Shown: positions 1-45,068, counted from the first letter of the stretch. The stretch is DNA of 64,000 nucleotides from Pithys albifrons albifrons (GCF_047495875.1 NC_092461.1:52323511-52387510), one strand, 5' to 3'. Notes: generated by a model not told the origin, from the sequence alone. Program-made: numbers and translations.

Positions 1-3000
1 TACTAGTTTTTCCCATCTGATTTTAACTGTATTATCCATCTGAGATACTGGTTAGTAAAAATAGTTCATCTATGGTTTGTATTAGAGTAGTGAGAAGGGT
101 CTTTTCACCAGGGTGGCTCATGAGCAGTGATGTACTCTAGAAATATTGTCACTCCATCACTTTGTGCCTACTTTATGATAGCTTATGACATTCACTCCAT
201 GTAATATCCCTTCCCACTCCACCTACAAGCAGACTGCATGGGCTGAAACTTTTCAACAATTGGGTTGCTTTGTTCTTCATTTGGTCTGTATCTTGCACCC
301 AAAATTACACACGAGTCTCCTAAGAAATGCAGGTGAAGCACTGTTATGCCTTTTCATGTGGTAAGCACAGGCCAGATGCTGCTGCTGCTGGCAAAAGCTG
401 AGACTTCTGGGGAGCTTACAGCACAGACACCTTCCTCTGAAACCTCTCGCTAGCACTGATGTAGGGGCTGAGCCTGGAAGCCAAGCAGAGCCATGGGTGA
501 TCCTTTTTTTTACTGGCAGCCAGAGGAGCAGGTCAAGGGACACACAGACAGCATAGATAGAGCCAGCAGCCTCTGGATTGCAATATCCCATGCAACTGCC
601 CACTTGGATGGATGGACACAAGACATAGGGTTTGATGTTAGAGATCTCAGAGCAAACACAAAATCCCATTCTGATGCTGATGCTTCTTCATACAGTGATG
701 GATAGATTCTGCAGGCACCAACATGTAACAGCTCTCTAAAAAGCAAACCAGGCTTGCTGATTGATGTAGGCCATCTTTAATTTTCTCTGCACTCATTTCT
801 TTACATTCTCATTTCATTCCTATGCTGTTATGGTGGGCTCTCACTGCTAAGTGCACTTAAATGTGACTGGGACCATGTGAGAGAGAACACCGCCCCCCCC
901 TCCTCCCACCCCCCTCCCTCCCCACGAGGGATCTGATTGCAGCAGAGGTGATACAGCCTCAGCCCCTGCCCAAATCCCTCAAACTCCAGCTGTAATTCAC
1001 AGAAAGACTTAACATTTCCAGGCTCCATTCGTGTGGTGAGCCCAGGACTGTTCTTTTATCACGAGTCAGGCTCACAAATCACCACAAGATTAGTCATTGA
1101 TTGCTGAGGGAGGCAAGGCTTGTAGTCTTTGAGGTCCACACAACTCCTGCATTTGATTTCTCCTCTGTGATTCAATGAGACTGCATGGGACAAGCTTCTG
1201 TCCCCCACTCATTCATCACAGGAAGCCTTGATTGTGTGGGACAATTCCTTGTGCTAATGCTATCATTAGAGTGAGAGCAGAGCATCATACCTCCAGTTGG
1301 CCTCCCTATATTTTACCTGGGTGTTTTCAGGCTATTTCATTGCCAGGGATCCTGTGATGCTCTAGTGACAGCCCAGTGTTCCTGGTGGTGCTGCTTCAAC
1401 TCCCTGCTCGTCCCTGGCTCTACAGTGGAGCTCCCTTGGGTGTGCAGCCACCACTGTTGATCCACCTCCAAACTGTGCTTAGTAATAGCAAACTATTACA
1501 GTAAAGATCTCTATTATTTCTCTATGCCTATGGGTGCACTTGAACTCTCAGGTCCTAGCATGGTGTGTAGTGGCAAAGGGCTGAATGCAAGCATAGATGG
1601 CAAGAGGGATTTTCAAATGAGATTGCTCTCATACTATGACATCATGGCCCCAGAGTATGAATGGGGGCATATCTTGTGGTAGAGGTGATATCTTTCATTA
1701 GGTGAAGTGATAAAGTTGAAAAAACCTCCAAAGTTTGTGTACGGTATTTCCATGTTTGAGAATCTCATAGGCAGTCAGAGCCAGTCAGGGTATGATTTAT
1801 CTGAGTTCATGTGGGCTCCTTGCTTAGGTATGGCCACTCAATCAGTCCTCCCCCTCAAGCCCAGCCAGGCTGACATGTGCAGCCACATTTCTCACATCAG
1901 TAAATAAAGAAGCAGGGTTGGTATTTAATAACTTTTCTCAGTACAGCCACAGTGCTTTTTCTGCTGTTTTCCAGCTTGATTCTGTAGCCAGTGCTTTGGG
2001 CACACGTCCTTTCAGCAAGGTTTTCAGGGGCTGCTACTGAAGTGCCTTGTTGCAGGAGCTCCCACAGCAGGACAGGATTACACAGCCCCTGGGGAGATGT
2101 AGCTACTCTGCCAAGTAACGGCCACACAACATGCAAGAATCACAGGAGAGCAGTTTTTATCATTACGCTCCGTTTACACCATGAAAACAATTTTTTTCCC
2201 TTTATTTTCATTAGACAGCATGACCTTCCATCAGCTCCACAAACCGAGCGGGGCAGAGGTGGTGAAGGTGGGTGAAAGCAAACTTTGCTCACACTTACTC
2301 TGTCAGCCCAGCCTTGTCTGCCAAGTAGCCTATCTTTGACCAATGAAGTGTAACAGGAACACTTGGCTCCCTTTCCAGGCACGGATGCAGGGAAGAGCAG
2401 TTGTTTACATCTCTGTTCAAGTGATTAATGAGAAAACAACAATAAAGGAGTCTGTGGAGATCCATGAGCTGAACATGCTCGGCTGAGCACACACTGAAAT
2501 AACCAGTTGCTTTAAGGCAGTGGTGAGCCAGCAAACACCCAGGCTCCTTACCTGAGCAATGCACTGGAGAGGGGCAGGGGCTGGATGGGAGATGCTGGGG
2601 AAGGGACCAGACCTGCCCCTTGTCCTCTCTTCTGGGGCAGCACTGGGGCACTCACATGGGATGCTCAGTGCTTTGGGTCTCCTCACTGCATCTTTCATTC
2701 CCTTCCCTCCCTCCAGCCAGCCTCTCTGCCCCTCTGAGGGGCACAATCCTCCTCTATGCCTTCCCAGTTCCAGAGAGGTCAAAAAAGTGACCCTGGGAAA
2801 AGCAGAACAGGGCAGAGATAGATGGAAACATGGAAAAAGAAAAGAAAAACTTTCTCCATGTAACACAATAATTTTAAATACAGTCTTCATGAATATACAA
2901 TATATATTTTTACATATTTTTTCAGATTAATTCTAATTATTACCTACATATTACACATTCCTTACATATGCAACACACACAAGCAATAGACTCACATCTG

Positions 3001-3530
3001 AAGTTCAATCAATATGCTTCATCTCAGAGAAAGTTACATTGTGGAACTGGACTTCTGTCTTTACTGATGGAGTCTCATGCTTTCTTGCTTAAATAAATAA
3101 AATTGCCTCCAGCTGAGAACCTGCCTAACTGAAGTTAGGGAAATAATTCAGAGATAGCACAGCTGTGAGTTTTCCCAACTAATTTTGCAAAAAGAAAACT
3201 GAATATGCACATGATTCCTCCTTTTGTAGAAATCACCTAATTTCTAATTTGTTTTCTAAATCCTGCAGGCATTATAGTGAGAGAATAGTATTTTACTCAG
3301 CTTTAGGATAAATTAACTTTAATGTTGTAATCAATTAAAACAGAGTTATTGAAAAAGAGTATAAAGGATTCAGTTCTGAAAATAAATAGATTCCAAAGAT
3401 TCCCAAACATGAGAGCGCTTACAAAAAGTAACACAGTCCCCAGCTCAGATCCGAGATATTAGGATGTACAGATAACTTTGTAACATCTAAGGTCAGGATC
3501 CTAAGAACAAATCAGTATCATGACAGAACA
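1..3530. other. Intergenic DNA, no gene recognised
   Basis: AT-rich sequence downstream of ESRP1. Open frames here are short, overlap on both strands and show no family resemblance. The only strong local features are a C-rich tract at 891-926 and a short CTG run near 378-389. I saw no exon of DPY19L4, the next gene in the human order, and no CpG island that could be its promoter. Confidence 0.5.
891..926 (-). repeat. C-rich tract, G-quadruplex-capable on the minus strand
   Basis: The plus strand is almost pure C with isolated T and A between 891 and 926. The minus strand therefore carries at least four G-runs of three or more, separated by one or two bases, which fits the canonical G4 pattern. 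It lies in intergenic DNA with no gene nearby, so any function is unknown. Confidence 0.7.
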
Positions 3531-3534
3531 CAAG

Positions 3535-3985
3535 GCTGGAGGGGATCTGAAGAGGACATTATGTCCATGTCTGTGCTGACAGTGGGACCAGCTATACCAG
3601 TGCCATCTCTCATGAGTCCTTGGCCAACCAGTCCCAAAAGATTACCAGGGTGGAGACTGAGCAGCCTCCCCAGGCAGTTCAGACCAGTATTTAACTACTG
3701 CTGCTGGGAGCAGGTTTGTTCTGATCTCTTAATCACTATCTGTAACTCCATCCCTCTCTCTTGGTCTCATTCACAAGGGGAAGAATTCATTCCTTCTCTC
3801 TTCATAGCCATATTTTTTAATAGACTGTTCTCATACTTCTCCTCAGCCTCCTTTTCACCAAATTAAAAAATCCCAATGCCTTCAGCAGGCTTCTGGAAGC
3901 AGTTTTCACATTCCCTCTGTTCACTCTGCAGTTGATCCACATTTTTTGCAATTTTTGTGCCAATTGATGGCCACAACTTTTTGCT
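3535..3985 (-). mobile_element. Old, diverged CR1-type LINE 3' fragment
   Basis: Read on the plus strand, this stretch follows the antisense CR1 3' order in degraded form. It has a relic of the 'aaggctggagggga' tail, then a 'gggtggagactgagcagcctcccc' like region, then 'cctcagcctccttttcacc' followed by 'gttgatccacattttttgc'. Divergence is high, so this is an ancient copy. The subfamily cannot be named by eye. Confidence 0.6.
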
Positions 3986-3989
3986 AAAG

Positions 3990-5440
3990 TTTTACCAGCA
4001 CTCTATAGAACACTTGGAAAACACTTGAAGGGCATTTCAAACTAAAGACCTGTGCGTGTAATCCAACAAGTATGCCTTTGTTTTTCAGAAACATTAAATT
4101 ATTGTTGCACTCAGTTTGTGATTTATTCTTCCAAACCTATTCTGGCCTACTGCTTCCCATCCACTCACCCTCTATCTGTATTTGCACAGTTGTGATATTT
4201 CTGCACAGTTAAGATGTGAAGACTATTTCACCATCACTTCCCCCGTGGCTTATAGAGGCTAATTTTCCCTATGCATAACTATTAATTTATAGTCATGGCA
4301 CAAAATAAAAGGCAAAACCATCTTCTCAGAAACAAAAGTTGGAAATAACACTTAAAAATATTTTGAATCAATTAATCATGTTCAATGTACTCATGCTTAC
4401 AGAAGAGTGATTAAAAAAAAAAAGCTCTGTCAAATGCTTCAGACTGTGACAGTATGAATTTTGCCAGGAGAAAATATAAATCTAGATTACAATGGCTGTC
4501 ATGACTGGGGGAAGGTGGCACTCAGGAAAGAGAAGTGAAAAAAAATAAGGGAAGAAAGAAAAGGGGAGACTCTCACTTGTCTTGTTTAGAAGAGTTTTCC
4601 TACTTCACCACCTCACCCCACCAACCTTGTTTCGTTTTTACTTCCTTCCAAAGATACCAAGGCACTGTTGTGGATTTGAGCTCATGGGAATTAAATATTA
4701 CTATAGGAGTACCCTAAGCAACACATACCCAAAGTTTAATTTTGAATATGCCACAGAACCTATCCACTTTGCAACATTTAGCCTCACAAGTCTCTTTATT
4801 TCAATTTCTTTCCCTCTTTCTTCAGTAAAAGTGATGAGTGCAATAGCCATGGAAAGATGCAGTGACCTAATGCTCAGCCTGAAGTCCAGCCCAGGCAGGG
4901 AGACTAAAGGCTGCTAAAAGGTATCAATTATTTAAGTAAAAGCACATTCATCCCTTGATTTCTCTAGTAAGAGTAACAGTTGTGGTGCTGGATTACTTGC
5001 TTTAGTTCAGAGAGACCAAGCTCAAACTACTGTGCCTGACTGACCCTCCTTAAAAGCAGACAAGGTGCTGGGTCTTACTACACATCACAACTCCTTCTCT
5101 TGCATAAAAGACTGTCAAACATCAAGTAGGGTGGGTACAGCAGGAAGTGGAAAAATAAAAGTAGTAGCACAGCAGAGAGGTTAACTACATTTCTAATTTT
5201 CTGGCTAAGCAGTGTGATCAAAGTTTGAAAATGTCTGCTCCTGTAAGCCTTTTAAAATTTAAATACCTGAGTGCATATGAAAAAGCATACAAGATAAGAA
5301 TCAAAGCATTTAACATCCCACACATGTATTTTTACAAAGTTACAGCATTTTTTTCCTCAGATTTTACATTCCCAATTATTTCTTCACTGTTATTATTACA
5401 CCTGCATATAAGTTTACAAAGCCTTTGTTTGCACAGATTA
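3990..5440. other. Intergenic DNA, nothing recognised
   Basis: AT-rich sequence between the old CR1 and the likely ESRP1 cleavage site. I see no repeat tail, coding-like frame or RNA gene. Confidence 0.4.
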
Positions 5441-7430
5441 GACAACAATATACGAGATTTTTTTATTAAAATATCATATGCACAATTAGAGGTTATAAAA
5501 TACTCTTTTAATTAAAAAAAATGTGTGCAAAATTAGATAAAAAAGATTTTCTTCTTCTATTTCAAAGAATGGAAGAGATCAGACTTATGTTCAGGCTAAA
5601 CTATTTCTGTGTTCAAAGCAGCTTAATACTTGATCAAGGAGAAACCCTCAAGGACTTGTGTGATCCATGTGCTCTCAGTGAAGGGCTTAGTGGTCTGTGT
5701 GTGCATGTCTGAAAATGGTGCATTAAACTTGAAAACAATGAGAGATCCACCTGCTGATTTCCAGAGTTCTGGTGATTTTTCTCTTGAGCACAAGTGGCTT
5801 GAGAAGTGGTAAAACTGGGACCATAATCAAAATCTCCATCTGTGCTCGCTGTATTTGTTCAAAGCACCAGAAAGAGTGGAGGAATCTGCATGAAAGAGTT
5901 GTGCAGGTCACTGAACACCACCATAAAAGCAAATATTAATTTCTTGATTTCCAAAATATCAAATATTTACTGAGGAACTAAAAGCTTTAGTTTTCACCTT
6001 ATACAGACAGGATTTCAATGACATTGTCTATTAAAGATAACAGTGCTACACTGAGAGTATTTAGAATTGATGCAATATCACATGACCTTTTACCTTTCAA
6101 GGTGAAGTTTTGTGATCAACAACTATCCCTCAGAGCCTGCTTTGGCCACTTTTACATCTCCATCTCTGGGCCAACACAGGCACTCACACAGCTGAGACAT
6201 TAAGTGGCTGAAAACAGATTGAGAGACAACCCCCATAGGTTCTTCCAGTTGGATCAGCTTCCCAGCCTAGTCACTGCCTGGCAACACTCACTGCAGACAG
6301 GCAGCTGTGGGATGGGAAGCAGTGTAGCACAGTTTAGGCCAGGAGGTTACTAAGCATCTAATTTTGGCATCAGACTGAGTTATAGGGATGGGGTTTAGCT
6401 TTATCAATGTGAACAAAAGTCAGTTTGTTAGCCAACTACCTGAGATGGTCATTTTTGCTCTTACACATGCCAAAGCAGCACACTTGGAGCAGATGACAGA
6501 GAAGTGATGCTGGAGGTAAAGATTTTGCCCAGAAGTAGGTTATACCCTGGGCTAAATTACCTTTATGTCAAAAGTAGAAGAACAAAAATGAGGACTTTTT
6601 TTTTTTCTGTTTGTTTTAGAGGTAAAGCTGAAGAAAGGGATAAAGGAAAGGACGTAAGAAATCTTATCACCTCTTTGATTATGTGTTTTTAAAAGACTAG
6701 AGATTACAGGGGCATTTTTCATAAATATATTTCTCTATCTTCCTCTGAGCCCATGGCATGTGATAAAGCAGCTGGTACAGCCATCAATACACTGTTTTGC
6801 AGTTCAACTTGCATTTTTCTGCACAAATGTTTTCTGGGTGACTTCACCCTTTGACTGTTCCTATACAGAAGATTAAGTAAACCAAGCTTGAAAGGCTCAA
6901 GGGGCTTGATCAGAAAGCTCACAAAGGCAAGAGAGTAGCTGCCATTTTACGAACACAGTCTACATCACTGCTGCAATTTTACATCAGCATGAGGCTTAGA
7001 AATTAGACTCTATAGTCACCTAAGAAAGTTGCTCATTCTGACTAACCAACACTACATCCTAGTGCTTTGCTGCAAGAAGTAACATCATCTCTGCACTTTG
7101 CTCCACAGAGAAAACTGACTCTGAGGAGCTTTCTCTCAGTACTGGTATTAAAGTTTGAAGTAGCATGGATTTGAAGCCCCGGGAAGCACAGAAAGCAGCA
7201 GCGCTTAAGACAACTCAAGTAGTCAAAGTTTGGCTTTAATAGTCAAGGCTTTAAACATTACAGTGTGACACTCTGGACATATGAAAGACTAGCCATGTTC
7301 CCAGGGCAGCAAATGGAAAATTATATTGAGTATGGTGGTTATCTGAAGCAAACACTATGATACACCCAAAACAGATCTTCTGGGGGTTATTATCCTTACC
7401 TTCACTAAGGAAGTCTAACTGCTGGGGCCT
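5440..7430 (-). other. ESRP1: Putative ESRP1 3'UTR with candidate poly(A) signal
   Basis: The ESRP1 stop codon is at 7433-7431. Downstream on the minus strand, the first canonical AATAAA that I noticed is at 5467-5462, followed within about 25 nt by a TG-rich stretch. Cleavage there would give a 3'UTR of about 2 kb. An ATTAAA at 7240-7235 is a possible earlier site that would give a UTR of about 200 nt. Which is used cannot be decided from sequence alone. Confidence 0.4.
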
Positions 7431-38888
<31,458 letters not shown>

Positions 38889-39180
38889 GGTGCCACAGGG
38901 TCAGTGGAAAGGGTAGAAAGGAGAGAAAGAAAAAAGAGAAAGGAAGGAAGGGAGGGAGTGGGACAAGAAGAAAGCGGAAACTTTCCCTGGCGGAGACGCT
39001 TCCAAGCGGCAAAGCCCCCACCTACAGCCTCCTCCCCAAGGACCTGGCGCGGGGAAGGCGCACGGCTCCCCCCCCTTTCCCTCCCCTTTTCCCCGAAGCG
39101 GGCGGCAGCCGCTCCCACGCCAGCTGCACCCTTGGGGAGCGCGCAATGGCTACGGGCTTCTCTGCGCGGGGCCGCGGCAC

Positions 39181-39225
39181 CACCTGCCCACCCCCGGCTC
39201 ACGTGGTGCAGGTAACACACACCTG
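39181..39225. promoter_or_regulatory. ESRP1: Cluster of ZEB/SNAI-type E2 boxes in the ESRP1 promoter
   Basis: Within 45 bp there are CACCTG (39181-39186), CACGTG (39200-39205), CAGGTA (39209-39214) and CACCTG (39220-39225). CAGGTG/CAGGTA boxes are the binding sites of ZEB1, ZEB2 and SNAI1, which are established repressors of ESRP1 during epithelial-mesenchymal transition. The cluster lies about 290-340 bp upstream of the start codon. Binding here is inferred. Confidence 0.6.
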
Positions 39226-40059
39226 GCGCCGCCGCCCATTGGCCCTGCCGGGCGGGGACGTGGCAGCGCGGCGGGGGCGGCAGAGGGAGCGGGAGCACGG
39301 GGCCGGGATTGCGGGCGGGACGCTTCGGCGCGGGGCCGGGACTGCGGGCTGGTTGCGGGGGTCGCGGTGGTAGGGGAGCCTCCCCGGACCTCCGAGGAGC
39401 TTCAGCGTGCCCCGACGGCGGCCCGGACCCTGCCGGGCTCCGCCTGCCGCTGTCGGGGCGCGCTGCCCGGGAAGGTCCGGCTGGGCACCGACAGGGCGGC
39501 GCCGCCCGCTCCTGCCGGGATATGTCGCGGTCCTCCGTCCGCGGGAAGCCCCGTCCTTTGGGCTAAAGGGGAGGGGAGATGGCCACGCCGCCCGCAGCAG
39601 CCCCGGCGGGTCTCCTACCGCAGGGCTCTGTTGCGGTGCCAGGGAGCACTGTCGTGGCGTGCGGGCCAGCTGACCCCGGGAGCAGCTCCCGCCGAGCGAG
39701 CCGAGGGGCTCAGGGCGGTGGAGCCTCTTTCTCTGTCGTACTCAAGGCAGCGGCATCGCAGCTTCTGCCCGGCAGATAGAGCCGTGTGTTAAGAGCTGGC
39801 TGCTTAGGTGTTGCAGCCTTCCCTCTGTTAGCTGATGATTTTGGCCCTTGTGACAATCTCACTTCTGTTGATTGGTGTTTTGGGGTGAAATCATTTTAGA
39901 TGCGTAATGCCCCAAATCAGATTTTTTAATTACAAATCTCCGCAGGTAGGGTAAACAAGTAACGCTAACTTTCCACGGGGAAATTCTATAGTACACCCAT
40001 TCTTTAAGACCCCAGCTGTTTATTTCCAGCCTCATTGTGATGCTGCTTCTTGAAATTTT

Positions 40060-41145
40060 TACAGAGATGATAGAATATACTGAGTTGGAAGGGACCCATC
40101 AGGATCATCCAGGCCAATTCCTGGCCCTGCTGTGGTCACCTCAAGAATCACACTGTGTGCCTGAGAGCATTGTCCAAATGCTTCTTGGACTCAGGCAGGT
40201 TTGATGCTGAGACCACTTCCTTGAGAAGCCAGTTCCAGTGCTCAGTCATCCCCTGGGTGAAAAACTTTTTCCTGATATCCAATCTAAACCTTCTCTGACT
40301 CAGCTTCATGCCATTCCCTTGAGTCCTATCACTGGTCATGAGAGTGAAAAGATTGGTCCCTGTCCCTCCAGTTCCCCTTGTGAAGCTGTTGAAGATGACG
40401 ATGAGGTCTCTTCTCCAGGCTGAACAAACCAAGCGACCTCAGCTACTCCTTGTAAGGCTTCTTCTTCAGACCCTTCACCATCCTCATGGTCCTCCTTTGG
40501 ATGCCTTTTTTATATTGTGGTGCCCAAAACTGCACACAATATTCAAGGTGAGGCCTCACCAGAGCAGAGTGGAACAATCCCCTTCCTTGACTGGCTGCCA
40601 ATGCTGTGCCTGATGCCCCCCAGACTATGGTTGGCCCTCCTGGCTGCCAGTGCACTGCTGACTCATATTCAACTTGCCATCGACCGGGACCTCCAGGTCC
40701 CTTTCTGCAGCACTGCTCTCCAACCTCTTCCTCCCCAGTCTATACACACAACCAGGGTCCTGTCCCAGGTGCAGAATCCAGAGCTTGCCCTTGTTACACT
40801 TCATAGAGCTGGTGATTACTCATCTTTCTAATTTGTTGAGGTCTCTCTGCAGGGCCTCCCTGCCCTCAAGGGAGTGAACAGCTCCTCCCAATTTAGTGTC
40901 ATGGGCAAACTTCCTTAGTATTCCTTTGAGTCCTGTGTCCAAGTCATTAATGAAAGTGAGGAACGCTGGGCTGAGGATGGAGCCTTGTAGAACCCCACTA
41001 GTGACAGGTCATCTGCCTGATGTTACCCCGTTCTCTATAACTCTTTGTGCCCAACCTGTGAGCCAGTTGCTCACCCATCAGATAACGTGGTTATCCAGCT
41101 GTTTGCTGGACATTTTGACAGTGGTGTGCATTGTGTGTTTCTTCA
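40060..41145 (-). mobile_element. CR1 LINE, 5'-truncated, about 1.1 kb
   Basis: The plus strand reads as antisense CR1. It has the tail 'gagttggaagggaccca' near 40085, then 'gaaaaactttttcctgatatcc', 'gtcctatcactggtcatgag', 'ctgcacacaatattcaaggtgaggc', and further 5' 'gtcatgggcaaacttcc' and 'gagccttgtagaacccc'. The order matches the 3' part of CR1 ORF2 plus the 3'UTR. No intact reverse transcriptase frame remains. It lies in the ESRP1-VIRMA intergenic region. Confidence 0.9.
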
Positions 41146-41149
41146 TCAC

Positions 41150-44100
41150 CATCCCTTATGTTGGTGCAGGTTCACATCTTGCACCACCTTTTATTAACTC
41201 ACACATGTTTGTTTGGCGGGAAGGGAGCAGATGTTTCACCACTGCTGGGGATTCTGTCTGCCACTGACTCATCTGTATAGTGCCCAGCACCCTTGTTGTG
41301 CTCTGCTGCAGTTTGGTGGAGCCTGCTGCTCTTTGCAGGGACTACCACCAAGTTCCTGCTTGATAGTTCGTGTGCTTCAACAGACAGCATGACACAAGAT
41401 AGCTGGGGTAACTTTCACTCTTACTAAGATTTCAAAAATGGCATTCACTGTTAGCAGAGACTGCAACCTGAGGGGTTAAAATGTCAAATTAATCCCTCCA
41501 GTTTTTAAAAGCTTAGCTGAAACTGGCCATGTGAATCTGGCATCAGGAAACACCTGAGCTAATTGTGCCCCATTTGTCGAAGGGTTAGAGCACTTTGGTT
41601 TTCTTTATACATTTTAATTCTGCTGTTCTGATGCATTGAGTAAAATGTACATATAGCAGAGGACTGGGGTACATGTCCTCAGCAGTGGTGGCAGCTGATC
41701 CGTGCTCAGCATCTGAGGAGTGGGGTTAGTCCTCACACAGGGAGTTTGCTTTGTGACCTCTCCCTAAGCTGGAGCAGGGGGATTCAATGGTATAGGATTT
41801 CTCTGTGCAGTTTTCCTTTCAAGTCTTAGTTTAGTGCAACTTTAAAAAAAAAATTTATAGTTTACTACAAAAGTCCAGAACTACATTTCTGAAATGATTC
41901 CACATTGGAGGGTGCCAGACAGAGAGAACTGCCTTGGTTGGCTCCTTGTCTTTCAGTGAAACTTAATCATCCATTCTGAGCAGTTTCCTTCCCAGTGCCT
42001 GCTTGGCTTTTGAGATGCAGCCTTTGTCTTTGTGAGAACAATTTTTGGATGGGCACCTGTTCTTTTACTTGTGATTTACTGTATTCTGGCTTACATATTT
42101 CTTTTTTTCTACCCTTTTATGCCTTGTTGTCTCATCCTATCTTGTCTCCATCTAGGAGCGTGAGACTCCCCAACTTATCACTAGGTCAGGCTGCATTATG
42201 TATAGTAACCCCTTTCAAAGCTGAAACTGCACCCTGAAAGTATTTTTAATTCACATTATGTCTTTTGGGTTCTTGGCTAACCCTTGTTTTATTTATTTAT
42301 TTATTTATTTAGGAAGATGCTTGCCACTAATTGTTACCATAGTGCCATTACCTTTTATTTTTCTTGGATAACACATTCCTTAAAATGTGTGGTTTACAGT
42401 TACAGCTCCCATTCTACCCTCTTTCTTGCAGGCTTGCAGCACTTGGTCTGACAACATGCCCCAGTTGTTCAGGTTCCTGTGTTGTGTTGCCCAGGCTGCT
42501 GGCATTTGTGTACTCCCATTCCAGTTGCTCCTCCCTGGCTGTTCCTTGTCCCAGGACTGGTTAAGCATAGTCTTTGCATGAAGAGTCACCTTCCAGGTGA
42601 TGTCAGTGTTGTTACCTACGGGAAGGTACTAGGGTGCTTTGGGGCAAGATGACCTCTCATGGCTCCTCCCAGCACCTTCTTGCTGTGCTTCTCTGGTGTT
42701 CTCTCCTCTGGTATTCCTTCTGTTTCCCATCTGCTGTCCATTTGACCAGCCCCTTTGCTAATCTCAATGTAACTGTTTCTCTGTCCTTTTTGTGTAATTT
42801 CTGGTGGCTTCCCACCAGATGTCCTTTTGTTCCACTTTCTGTTGCAGCACATTTCTGAAACTACTCTTACCTTTGCTCTTGTCAAGGAGCTGGTACTAAC
42901 ATCCCCTGTGAGAGACCCATGGGCCCTCTTACTTATATCTCCCATTTTCCTGTAGCTTCCTCATCTCACCCATTTATCTTTCCTCCCAGTTTATTTGAAC
43001 AAACCTGTGACTTTGCACATTTCACTGTGTCCAGGTTTTTCTCTGCCAGTTCTGTGTCTCCCACCCTCTTCTACAGGAGGGTCTTCAGCCCAATACCACC
43101 TGCAACTCTGTTGTCCTTTCCTGCACAGACCCATCTATGTTACTCTTCCCCATCAGTGCTCTAGTTTTCTTTCAGAATATCAACTTTTTACAATTGAAAT
43201 TAGAGAATCAGCTGTATATTTTTTTATGTGTTAATATTTACTACCAACAGGTTTTTTAATTTCTTTAAGATGACTGCTGCTCCTTACAAACTTCTCTTTT
43301 CTGCACTTTCACCAGTGCACAAAATACCCCCAAAAATACCTAAATTGTTTTCTGATGTCATGGAACTGGATGATATTCAGACACTGCTGCTCTACCTTCC
43401 AGCAAGGAAATACCACTAACTTGTAAGCCCAGCCATGTGTTGAAGTCAATGACGCTGCATCCACAGCCATCTGAATTTAATCCTGCAAAACTAACTCTTC
43501 TTACATGCTGAGCTTCAGCTGTTCCCAGCAGTGAGGGAGTTGCTGCAGATAAAAACACAGAGATGGAATTCCCCTGCCAGTTACTGAAACAGCTCGTGCT
43601 CATTGCTGCCCTGGTTGCAGTGATGTTCCAGGCTGTCCCAGGAGAGAAGTCATTTGAGTGGGACTGTGTTCCTCCAGCACAGTGGCACACATGGTGATGC
43701 TCATGACTGGAGTAGATCTACAAAGCTGCTCTCCCATAGAAGTCTCCAAAGAGCCCTAAAACATAACCAAAACAATCTGTGCCAAGTATCACAAGGTGCT
43801 GGGACATACAGAGAGTTTTTTTGTTTTCTACATTAAAAAAAATCATGTTACTTCAGCAGTTGAGATCTCGTTATTAATCAGTGTGAGAGAAGGTCCCAGC
43901 TTGGGGTAAGAATTTGCAGTCAAATCTGCCAGCATGGCCAAGGAGCGCCCTTGATTCTCAAATTCTGAAATGCTTCTTTAAAGGAATTTGCAGTATTTTA
44001 ACTATATCTATTGAAATAGTATGAGGCAGTACCGTGTTATCAGTGTATCGAGAAGAAATTCTAGTTGATAAGTCTCCCTGCATGCCACAAAATGCTTCTT

Positions 44101-44685
44101 CAGGTGTGCCAGTAGAACTGGTTGTGGAATTGCATGTTGTGGCCCTGCTCCCCAACACGTGCTGCGGGGACAGGAACTTCCTGAACTAGTTTCAGCACTG
44201 CAAATGGATATATTGAACCACAGCCTTGTTTAAACTGATGCAATATTTTCATTAGGAGTCCAACCCAGAGGACTGTGGCTCCTGGTGTAAGTGAAGGTTT
44301 GGAGTGCTGAGTGAGCAGCAAGCTCACCTAATGAAATAAAAAAAGGGACTTGTGAATTCCTGATGACACAGAAAACAGCACATTTCATGAAGGAGCTGTT
44401 TCAGAAACAAGATGCAGATAACATGGCATAATTATCACTGTTGAGGAAAGCGCAGGTATCAGCTGAAGCTTCAGTCCAGAGATGTAACACATCCTTCTGT
44501 ACCTTCCTCCAAAGGCACATGGTGCTTTTGCTGTCATGAGAGCTCGTACCCGTGTAACCACACACCGCTTGGGTAAGTTTAATTCCACATGGTTCTCCTG
44601 ACCACGGCTTTGGCTTCGTGGTGTCCCCAGAGCCTGTACAGCTTGGTTGCTGTCACAGAAGCGCCATGGACGCTCGGGAGGGACA
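41150..44685. other. Intergenic DNA between the two promoters
   Basis: No gene or confident transposon recognised. A (TTTA)6 microsatellite is at 42287-42310. Short open frames occur on both strands but lack conserved motifs or splice context. Confidence 0.5.
42287..42310. repeat. (TTTA)6 microsatellite
   Basis: Six perfect tandem TTTA units, intergenic. Confidence 0.95.
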
Positions 44686-44939
44686 TCAGGAGCGGCGGAA
44701 AGGCCGTAAGGAGCGGTCCTACTCGAACTTCAGAGAAGCGACAACTCTTAACACCTGAAAAGGGTTTGTTTTAAGCGCAGCAAATGCTGCAAAGGAAATT
44801 TCTCAGGCAGGAGTGAAATTAGCCCGCGCCAAGCTTGTGCAACGGAGCCGAAGCAAAGGCTCGGCGCGGACTGGGCTCTCTGGAGGGCGGGCCCATCGTC
44901 GCGCCCACCGCCCCAGCTGCGGCCCGCGCTTCAGCAAGT

Positions 44940-44993
44940 CACGGGTCGGACTCGACGATCTCAGGCGTCTCTTCCAACCTGACAGTCTGTGAC
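44940..44993 (+). mobile_element. CR1 LINE 3' tail fragment inside the VIRMA CpG island
   Basis: The segment contains ggactcgacgatctcagg followed by tcttccaacctgacagtctg. This matches the terminal tail of CR1 (ggactngatgatct...ttccaacct...tctgtga) in the plus orientation. Only about 55 bp remain, with extra CpG relative to other copies. Confidence 0.7.
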
Positions 44994-45068
44994 TCGTTCA
45001 CACGTGCGGGAGCGCCGACTGCGCCTTCCCAGGCCCTCCCTTCGCTCACAGCGATGAGGGCGGCTGGA

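Noticed and set aside
41150..41400. Extension of the intergenic CR1 beyond 41145
   Set aside because: Recognisable CR1 order stops near 41145, and the following sequence does not continue the reverse transcriptase region.
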